From Margaritifera margaritifera (Eukaryota; Mollusca; Bivalvia; Unionida; Margaritiferidae), in assembly GCA_029931535.1 (NCBI GenBank), contig JAQPZY010001560.1, forward strand, positions 3,534,001 through 3,598,000: DNA of 64,000 nucleotides, read 5' to 3'. The notes beneath the pieces were generated by a model, which saw nothing but the letters and a program-made list of their open reading frames with translations, was not told the DNA's origin and ran no database searches. Shown here piece after piece: positions 55,881-64,000 of this stretch. Within the stretch, counting starts at the first letter, position 1; the number at the start of each line of letters is the position of its first letter. Made by a program: the position numbers and the translations under genes.

Positions 55881-56697
55881 TGATAATGATAACTTTTCTG
55901 TACTACGTAACACGAAATATTTTTTTAAACCTATAATAATTTCAGTTTTTTTCTTTGCACAATTGTGCACAACTTTTAACATACGTGTAAAGTTGGTTAT
56001 ATAACGTGTATTACAAAATAATAGCTGCAATACAGCAGATTATGTGGTAGCGTGAACAGAGTGAACCGAGTTGTTTCCCTTTATTACAAATTTGGACTAG
56101 TTGGTTACAGAATCGAGAACCAAGGATTGTCGGATTCGTACCAAGTTAGCTTTCAGTGTTATGTACTATGGGACATATGTGTTTGCAAACGACATAGCCA
56201 CCTTTAACTCCTCCTACTTCGTTAGCATATTCATTTTTAATTTTGTTAAAATTTGTTGAATTTTTCAAGCATAATAGTATATATGAAAATGATTACAATC
56301 TATGAATTTTGTAAAAATTCGGCCTTTAATTTTTGTAAGATACTTATGTTAAAAAATTACTATTTAATTCAACTAAAACATGGCCATTTGTCTAACTGTC
56401 TAAGGTGCTTGCAGTTAATTAGGTCTGATCAGCAATCATTGACGACATGTGATTGGTAGTTCTTACGTGTGGCAGACAGATGGGGGGGAGTGGTTCTTAG
56501 GTGTGGCAGACAGATGGGGGGGGGGGGGGGAGTGGCGGTAGGTTCAATTGTCAAAAAGTATGATTTTATCGTCAAAGATTTCAGAGAAAGTACAAGGTCC
56601 CTTCTTGCCTTCTATTCGAAGGACAAGAAAGTATTAGAAACCTTGTTTGAAGAAAATCATGTTTTACCTGAATTTATGAAGGGACAGATAGTATATA
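55881..56697. other. Non-coding stretch
   Basis: A short duplication GTGGCAGACAGATGGGGGG at about 56,469 and 56,505 ends in a G14 run. The following frame (KKYDFIVKDFRESTRSLLAF) is protein-like for about 50 codons, but no splice signals or family support it. Confidence 0.35.
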
Positions 56698-56914
56698 CCG
56701 TCTGTACTGGCGTATAAGATGAGTCCAATTGCAAACAATAATGACCCTGATCTGTCATTGCATAATGTACCGGCAGACCAGGGTCTGCGTTGTGTGTTCT
56801 ACTGATTATTCCTAACAAACTGCATAGACCCAGGTCTGTTGGCGCATTATCTGACAGCAGATCTGGGTCGATGTAGTTTGCAGTTGGGTTCGACTTATAG
56901 GCGAGCATACCCTT
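56698..56914. mobile_element. Foldback MITE copy C
   Basis: Left end TACCGTCTGTACTGGCGTAT and right end CGACTTATAGGCGAGCATAC flank the same interior as copies A and B: GACCCTGATCTGTCATTGCA, GGCAGACCAGGGTCTGCG, TTCCTAACAAACTGCATAGA, GCAGATCTGGGTCGATG. The outer termini are more decayed than in copy B. Confidence 0.82.
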
Positions 56915-59165
56915 AAACACAAGGAAAGAACAAACTTACGAAACATTTTTTTTATTTGACTACAAGGTGATTGAATACAACCATCGAGCAATGTGTTTAT
57001 TTTATCCATTAAATATATATTATTTTCACAACAAGACGTTATTATATTATTCGTCTTTATTCTGCAACTCTGATGATCATATGATCTCAGCAAGTTGGTC
57101 GCTTGATTTTTCTGGGTATAATCAAAGAGACTGTTTTGCTGCATCTCGTATTGTAAATTCTTGTTGACTACATACTTTTTGATACATTTGCACGCGTCCT
57201 TTTCTCTGTTTGTTTGTGACCTTGTCGTAGTCAAGAACTCGTACATGAACCATTTTGATAACTTGAGCACAGCAGAACCTCAATGAACATTTTATTTTGT
57301 TGTAATGCACTCATGGAGTTTATTTCATTCGTCAGATCTATTTGGAATCTACATGTTAAAATAAAAGCCGTTTTTGATTGAAGTTAGCTCTATTTTTAAA
57401 AAAAAGAAGAGAGAAACAGATGGTACACAAATGGTTCCTATTCCATAGGGGGAAACTGATTCAAACAGAAGAATAAACAATTGCACCCTAAGGTGACAAG
57501 AAAAACATTGATATCAGACAGCGAATTCCCATTTCAAATATCACGCGTAACGTTTACCGGATTGCTTGCATCTCTCTCTCTCTCTCTCTCTGTTCAAGTT
57601 ATTATCTCCTGATGAGTTTCCTTTGTATTCATTACCAAATAAACTTTAGAAATGTATGCCGCTGTTATCATAATATCATCGTATCGTATCTTGCTAATAC
57701 TGATCAGCCAGCACACCCATTTCCTGTTACTTCAGCCAGTCGTAGGAATAGAAGTATGGTGAAATGTTAAATATTTTAAATATCATATATCGGTGTATCG
57801 AATATATCACTTTTAAAAAACCCAATGCAAACTGAGAGCCATTGATAACAGTAGACGCAATAAAATAGAATAACAACCCTTGCTATACTAATGGAAAGAA
57901 ATCGTCACAGAGCTTTCTTGAAGAAATAGACAAATAAAACCTATTTTCCATCGGAATTAATTCCATGAAGTGGTGTTCTTTTTAGGGCGGGTGTGTTTAT
58001 GCGGTCTCCAATAAGTGTATCTCCAATAATGGGTCCACAATTGGCAACCTTTTATTATTATACTCAGACTATAGTGTAATCAATGATACTCTTTCATTTA
58101 TACCTTGTAACTGGCTATTATACATTTTTTTAAGGCATCAATAGCAGGTTACGAATTAGGCAGGAGTGACGCCACTCGTAATGACCTCACGCCTAAAAAT
58201 AGCTTCGTATGGACGGTGCCTTAGACCTGCAGAAATTGATGCCTTTAGGTATAAAGGGAACCAGACTGGATTCCGGTCTGATCTTGTATGGACAATTTCC
58301 ACCCATTATTTAGTCGCTCGTTTTAGTTAATCTTGCTCATTCATCTCGTTCTTCACGTGCACATGAGTAAATGTACATTTTTGTTTCTTGTAACAATGGG
58401 ACACCCTCTTTGTTGTTGGACGTTTCAGCTACACGAGGCCCTGGTTCGTCGATCACGTGGTTTTAGGGGTATAATACTCTGGTCAGTTTATGATTTCGCT
58501 GGATTTCAAGTTCTGAGCTGGTGAGTAAGCATGTTTCTTTTGGTATGCCAATGTAGAACCGAAATGGCTAGAATATATATATAGGATTTAGCGTCTAATA
58601 TTTACTGGGATAGGGGTATTTCTGCCAATGGTATTGAATAATAATAATAATAATAATAATGACTTTATTTAGAGAAGGTAATTTTGTTATAGTATGGGCC
58701 CGTTTTATTCTGAATTGTACACCACCTTCGGTCTTCGAAAGTGTTTGCCTGGGCCAGTTACTATCTAGCTGAGGATTATTTAATCTCTTTATACCTTACA
58801 AAATTTTTCAAACCAAACCTTGTTCCGTCTACGCATACTATTTTAATTTGGAAAAATAAAGTTGTTAATAGCAAGTGCAATGTTAAACAAAATGGTATTT
58901 ATAGTACAAGCACTGCCTAATACACGTGGTAAGGTGCATGTTTTTTTTTTATAGTACAGAAACTAATCTACCACGAGGCCTTCAGTTATTTACAATATAA
59001 ACGGCATATACAGCACAATGTGACAAAATTTAGCTTAACACTAAAGAACTGAGTTATTCTGAAAATCAAAGTTTAAAGCATGTAGCACGTGCACAAGAAT
59101 CAGTGAGCACAAAAATATAAAATATTATATTGAAAAATTTATACGTGAAAAAGATCTATAAGCAA
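56915..59165. other. Non-coding stretch with two microsatellites
   Basis: (CT)n at 57,571-57,591 and (AAT)n at 58,637-58,660. Open frames up to 152 codons on the minus strand (56,812-57,270) run through MITE copy C and have no motif. I see no gene. Confidence 0.45.
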
Positions 59166-59169
59166 AGAG

Positions 59170-60435
59170 AGGTATTTATATTAGAACTGTTCTCATCCAT
59201 TTAAGACATTGATTATGAAAAGAAGAAATCCCAGGAGCCCGCCTTATGTCAATGGGAATGGTGTTCCATACCAGTGTATCAGTATATTGAAAGTTCTTGT
59301 GAAAAAATTCATTCTTTGGCTTTGGTGTAATGTAATTTTTATTTCCAACAGACCTTAAATTTGGATTACCATCAGCATCTCTTTGTTGAAAGATATTGCT
59401 TAGATAGACCAGAATGACTTGTCTGCACACTTTATGCATGAACTTAGCCTTCCTAAAGAATATTCTTTCATATATTTGTAAACATTTTATACAATTAATT
59501 GTCCTCAATTGTCTATACATTGCTCTAAAATTAAATGGCATTTTGGAGTTGAATGTTTTGTTGTGTTTGAATTGGAGGAATTATATGTACCCCAAATTAC
59601 ATTACAATAGTCCAAATATGGATGAATTTAACTTCTATAAAATGTGACCCTATACTGAAAAAGGAATGAATGTTCTGATGATCTTAAGTAGCCAAAGATA
59701 AGAATTAACCTTTTTTGAAACACGTTTTAATGTGAATAGACCAGGTTGGATTGTTGTCTACAAATACACTAAGAATTTGGTCATGAGAAGTCATATTATG
59801 GTTAACATTGTCAAACAGAAATTGGGAGTTTGTCACTATCTAGCCTTACTCTTGTCTTGTTGTAGCTAGTAGGACCTGGTTTTTTTTCTTCTGTATTTAT
59901 AATCATACTGTTTTCCTTGCAAAAAATTTCAAGCCTGTTAAGATCATCTTGTAAGTTATTTTTACGTCCAGTTTTAATTTTACCTGACTTGGATAGTGTG
60001 GTATCATTTGCATAAAGGTCAGTGGAAGAAATTGAATTTCCTATTTTAAAAGGTTAGTTGTTAATAAATAGAATGAATAAGAAAGGTCTAAGGATAGATC
60101 CTTGTGGTACTCCACAGTATTTTTACTTTCAGAAAGGGGACCATTTAAAGATACTTTTTGCACTCTATCAGTTAAGTAAGAAGTAAACCAGTTTAGGGAG
60201 TTTTCACTACATTGTTAGAATGTCAGTTTTTAAAGTGCAATTTTATGATCTACAAAATCAAAAGCTTTACAAAAATCAACCACAATAGTGCCATCCATTT
60301 CTCCTTTATCAACTGCTTGTAGCCATTTATCAATCATAGAGTGGTTCTGTTGAAAGCCAAACTGATCATCATGAATCAGGTTATAAGTGTTGAAATAGTT
60401 GATGAAAGGATAATGCACCATTATTCATACATGCC
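59170..60435 (-). mobile_element. Fourth LINE fragment: reverse transcriptase, minus strand
   Basis: Read on the minus strand from about 60,421: LIHDDQFGFQQNHSMIDKWL and VVDFCKAFDFVDHKIAL (RT motifs). GVPQGSILRPFLFILFIN lies at about 60,115, YANDTTLSKSGK (decayed YADD) at about 60,020, and IHPYLDYCNVIWG at about 59,620. A 121-codon C-terminal frame at 59,541-59,176 contains CRQVILVYLSNIFQQRD and TDTLVWNTIPIDIRRAPGIS. The motif order and the terminal domain fit jockey/CR1-type LINEs. Stops and shifts between motifs make it dead. Confidence 0.8.
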
Positions 60436-60439
60436 AGCC

Positions 60440-61060
60440 TTCCAGACAGTGTTGGTGAATGTCTATATCAACATAGGGTTTTCACTCTTAAAGACTTATT
60501 ATGATGCCTTGTTGGTCCTAAATGAAAATGGTGCTGAAATGACCTCCAATATGGCAGCCATCACAGGCATCTTGAAATCTTGTTATAGCTACTCCTCCTG
60601 AACAGAAATTCACATTGGGATGGGGTTTTACCGTAAGACTTCTTATGACGTCTATTTGGTCGTAAATAAAAATGGTGCCAATTTGATTTTCAATATGGCA
60701 ACCATGATGTTTGTATTGAAAATCTTGTTACCACTACTCCTCTTGAGTGGAAAGTCATATCAACATGGGGTTTTCACTGCTAGACTATTTATGATGTTTA
60801 GTTGATCCCAATTGAAAATGTTGCCACAGTGGCCATCTTGAAAATCTTGTTATTGCTACACCTCACTGGATTGTCATATTGACATGGGTTTCACCAAAAG
60901 ACTTCTTGTGATATCTAGATGAACATAAATAAAAATAGTACCAATCAGACATCCAATATTGCCAGCACAGCTGCTATGTTGAAAATCTTGTTAAAGCTTT
61001 TTCTGCTCAATAGAAACTCGCATTGACATGGGCTTTCCACCAGACTCCACATCTAGTTTC
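60440..61060 (+). repeat. R1 array, third copy, without the terminal module
   Basis: Four monomers with AGGGTTTTCACTCTTAAAGA, TTGGTCCTAAATGAAAATGG, CAATATGGCAGCCAT and CTTGAAAATCTTGTTA words; reference points at about 60,488, 60,633, 60,780 and 60,897. It begins immediately beyond the end of the minus-strand LINE. The hairpin module seen at the other two copies is not present. Confidence 0.75.
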
Positions 61061-61481
61061 TCACTGTCCCTATGTCCATACATCTGTACCATGTCAGTCT
61101 GTCCATCCCAAAAAAACCGTTAACAGAAAATAAGATTTTTTTAAAGAAATATTTGAACTTTTTCGACTTTATAGTTTCTGGACTCGGTCGGGGTGTGAAG
61201 CCCTTGCTAGCACGATTGTGCAAAAATCATTTGACATAGACAAATGAGATTAGGAACCATGCCTGCCAGAGTCCCATGACGTGTTTTCCATCCCCAAGGT
61301 GAGTCAGTGCATGTGATCCCAAAAATGCAGTATCATGAGAATAAACTATCTTTTTATCTGAGCCTATATAAAATGACTGAAATTCAAATTTGAATAAAAG
61401 AAAATAACATTAGTTTTCTTAAAAGCAGTTAATACACTTGCAAACAAAAAATAGTTGGTAGACTTCACATTGTCAAATGTC

Positions 61482-61500
61482 ATCACCACACACACACACG
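61482..61500. repeat. Short (AC)n run
   Basis: Nine AC units. Confidence 0.85.
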
Positions 61501-61569
61501 TATGCAAACACACTCGCATAATCACAACCACACAGACATTAAATAAGAAAATACATGAAGTTTCTGTCT

Positions 61570-62210
61570 TTAACATCCATTGCATCGTGGAATAAAGGCA
61601 GTCTTTGCTGCTCTTGATAGTTCAGTAGTGGGTTTGAAGGCAATGCAAGTGCCATTTGTGTTCATCTCATTAAAGACTATGGGACTGTTGTTAAAACTTT
61701 CCCAAAGATCTTGTTGAATTTTTCTAGGCATAGAAAATGATCTTTCTGTATCTGCACTGTTGTGGTGCAGTGTCAAATATGCAGTGGCCACCCAAGTTAG
61801 ATTATCATATCTTGGTTTTCCTGAAGGTAAATGACAAACTTTATTCATGGCATGGTCATACACCCGGGTCAAAAATAGCGATGGTCTTGTCACCTCCATT
61901 GTCTATAGATTCATCAATCAGGACCGAGTATTTGTTATTTTGGCATAACTCGGTTACTTGATTGTCCAACATTGGTGCAATTGCATTATTTATGATATTC
62001 ATTGCTTTTGTCCTTTTACAACTGCATTTGCTAGCAATATTGCTATCCAGGAACGTTTCCATACACAGGTCTGAAAAATGATTTGCAACTGAAAACAGAT
62101 TGTGCTCTGGAACAAATTTGCAGAAAAGTACTTAAGCTCTTGTGACATCTTTTGCTGATAATTGTTTAAACCTGTAACTTGCTTGGGGATTGAGCTGTAC
62201 ATTCATGCAT
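61570..62210 (-). pseudogene. hAT transposase with the catalytic middle deleted
   Basis: On the minus strand, 62,130-61,856 reads KCSCKRTKAMNIINNAIAP and YSVLIDESIDNGGDKTIAIF, the first-Asp region of hAT (BED-type) transposases. About 61,860-61,570 reads WVATAYLTLHHNSADTERSF followed by SMPRKIQQDLW, the C-terminal hAT dimerisation domain with its conserved His...Ser/Asn...Glu-Arg pattern. The roughly 300 residues expected between the two are missing, so this is an internally deleted, inactive copy. Frame changes occur near 62,060 and 61,865. The N-terminal zinc finger is not recognisable. Confidence 0.75.
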
Positions 62211-62984
62211 TGTCCCAATGTTAGTTGTAGTTGCTATGTGGACGGATGTCGTACATTTCAAAATGACCAATGTCTATATAGTGTTTGCAGTATGTGCAAA
62301 GCAGAATGGCTAATGCCGATATGGTGTTTGCAATACGTATAAAGAATAAGATGCTCTCTTCCTGCTACACTTCACAAAGTCAAACTTTGTCAACCAGGAG
62401 TTCTGAAATTTAGTTCTGCTGGGCTATTCTTGCTTCACAAATGGCTTTTCCTTCCCTGAATCACAGGTGCATTTCGACCTTTTGCCTTAAAAGATGAATC
62501 ACTAGTCTTGTACACTATTCTGACTACCAAAATAATCAGGTTTTGCATTTTATATATGGAGTAAACTCAGACTTCAATGAAATGTTGCCTTTGATCATGA
62601 ACTTGCCAAAAATATTTAATAAAGATGGTTTAAACATTCTCATTCAAGGCAATGATGTGTAAAAACTTGTTATTCAACACACATCTCTTTGATTTACCAG
62701 ACTTCAAACAAATTGGGTTGTTCCACTTGGTGTACTTTAGCAATTCAAATCGGCAAATTATCGAAACGAGTTCTCCCACAGCAGTGTTCAAAGGACTTGA
62801 TACAATATCACCATAGCTATTATCAACCAATTAAGTAATCTTGTGAAATGGTGGCTGTCCATTTCAGACCACTTGCCTTTTAATTGCCTCTATGACAATA
62901 GCTGAAGATAGTTTTACTGAGCTCTAAGCAGGACTGTTGACTATTTATGCATACTAAAGGTTACAGGCATATATCATGGTGGTT
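62211..62984. other. Non-coding stretch, possibly the hAT element's 5' part
   Basis: Minus-strand frames contain short charged stretches but no firm BED finger. A GTCTATATAGTGTTTGCAGT / GATATGGTGTTTGCAATACG pair of about 60 bp recurs at 62,270-62,345. Confidence 0.35.
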
Positions 62985-63245
62985 AAGATATGTCTCGATC
63001 TCTCTCTTATTGGGGCCCTTGGTGGCCTTTACATGTCGCTCTCAAATGTCACCTCTGTCCACGCAAGTTTGTCTCAATTCAACCAATGTGGGCATGTGCG
63101 AATGCTTGCCAGTAGCTTACTATGGATCGGTTGTTGTTCCTGGGGTCTTCCCAGGTTCTTCCTCCACCAAATATACTGGTCACCAGGTGTAGCCTATCAT
63201 GTGCTGAAAAATGGCATTAAATCTCACACAACCAAACCAAACCCC
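62985..63245 (+). mobile_element. tRNA-derived SINE (family B), plus orientation
   Basis: Degenerate head (GGGGCCCTTGGTGGCCTTTA), then CACCTCTGTCCACGCAAGTT, and the body TTCCTGGGGTCTTCCCAGGT, TTCTTCCTCCACCAAATATA. It ends GCTGAAAAATGGCATTAAA and ACAACCAAACCAAAC. It aligns along its length with the reverse complement of 63,600-63,865. Confidence 0.7.
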
Positions 63246-63599
63246 TCTTTCTTTGTTTTGTTGTTGCTAACATTACTGAAAATCTTCTTTTTTCTAAGGG
63301 GTTTGGGAGTAAAGATTTTTTTTTTGCATGATAACGTCTTATGGCATATACAAAGTTTTGAACTCGTATGACTTTTATTTGTTTTCTTTGTTTCTTGTTG
63401 TTGTTGTGGCAGTCAGTGTATAAATGTGCCACAAGCATTATACTGCTGTTTGCAGGTGAGTGTTCAATGGCACCATGTGTTGTTTTTGATGATGATGATG
63501 AAAATAGCATCAAAAACAATGACAAAAACTCCTGATTCCTGTGAGGGATGGTTTTTCATTGGATGACACAACATCACATGATTTGATATTTCCTTATGG

Positions 63600-63865
63600 T
63601 ACATAGTTATTCTTGGTTTGGTTTTGTGGTTTTGACACCATTTTTCAGCACGATAGGCTATATTTCATGGCCATTATATATCTGGTGGAGGAAGAACCTG
63701 GGGAAAACCCAGGGAAGAACCAGCGACCAATGGAAAGCTACTGACAAGCTTTCTCACATACCCACTTTGGCCCAGCCGAAGACTCAAGCCCTCGTGGACA
63801 GAGGGGAGATGTCAGTGATCTGAAAAGTCGAGCGCCTTAGACCACTTGGAGACCTGGGGCCTCAG
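63600..63865 (-). mobile_element. tRNA-derived SINE (family B), inverted partner
   Basis: The minus strand begins CCCCAGGTCTCCAAGTGGTC and continues TAAGGCGCTCGAC, an A box of tRNA-Ser/Leu type. GGGCTTGAGTC at 63,781-63,790 (complement) stands for the B box. Body and tail match the plus-strand copy, ending AAAACCAAACCAAG. The better head here confirms tRNA ancestry. Confidence 0.75.
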
Positions 63866-64000
63866 TTATTCTTGTCACATGATCATGATATTATTGGCTT
63901 GTATGTGATGTCACAATATTATGTTCTTAGCATTGTGCAGTTGAAATGGCATATCTAGAATTCTAAAGCAGATTTTAAAATTTTTTCTCTATATCATGCA

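Noticed and set aside
56812..57270. 152-codon minus-strand frame
   Set aside because: It runs through MITE copy C and flanking AT-rich DNA, with no motif and unremarkable composition.
63770..63865. A functional tRNA-Ser/Leu gene on the minus strand
   Set aside because: The head is followed by a SINE body shared with 62,985-63,245 and its arms do not pair cleanly.

Overview
The window looks like nuclear DNA of a marine invertebrate, most likely a bivalve mollusc. It is AT-rich and gene-poor, its one clear gene is split by GT-AG introns, and it is full of decayed LINEs, tRNA-derived SINEs, foldback MITEs, DDE-transposon remnants, microsatellites and many independent minisatellites. Nothing supports a bacterial, phage or organellar origin. 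Species cannot be told from the sequence alone.

Layout. 1-3.4 kb: a decayed endonuclease/reverse-transcriptase LINE inserted beside a dispersed 145-bp-type repeat. 3.4-7.0 kb: a run of unrelated tandem arrays (39, 54, 79 and 21 bp), one of which is the amplified arm of a foldback MITE. 6-7.4 kb, minus strand: two possible exons of an unrecognised gene. 9.7-15.6 kb: a 5.85-kb array of a 26-bp monomer (about 225 copies) with a 1,324-bp internal duplication. 15.6-23.1 kb: non-coding, with scattered repeats and a second MITE copy. 23.1-29.8 kb: the most interesting part, a plus-strand cluster of broken viral genes (packaging-ATPase fragment, small basic protein, pX-like protein, chromodomain integrase, candidate minor capsid protein, pVI-like protein, major capsid protein, Cys-rich protein, adenain-like protease). 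This is a fossil Polinton/adintovirus-type element, with no protein-primed DNA polymerase visible. 30.2-33.5 kb: low-complexity and minisatellite DNA.

33.57-40.44 kb: a complete five-exon gene for a Tctex-type dynein light chain (DYNLT2B/TCTEX1D2-like), the only intact gene I can defend. 38.6-64 kb: more mobile DNA. This includes the 145-bp family with a Helitron-like terminal hairpin, a pogo/Tigger-like remnant, a LINE whose coding region appears to have spawned a 50-bp minisatellite, a hAT MITE, two further LINE fragments, a deleted hAT transposase, and a closely spaced inverted pair of tRNA-derived SINEs.

The genes do not form a working system together. The dynein light chain is a host housekeeping (ciliary transport) gene. 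The viral cluster is dead, carrying many nonsense codons and several frameshifts, but its gene order and missing polymerase make it worth classifying.
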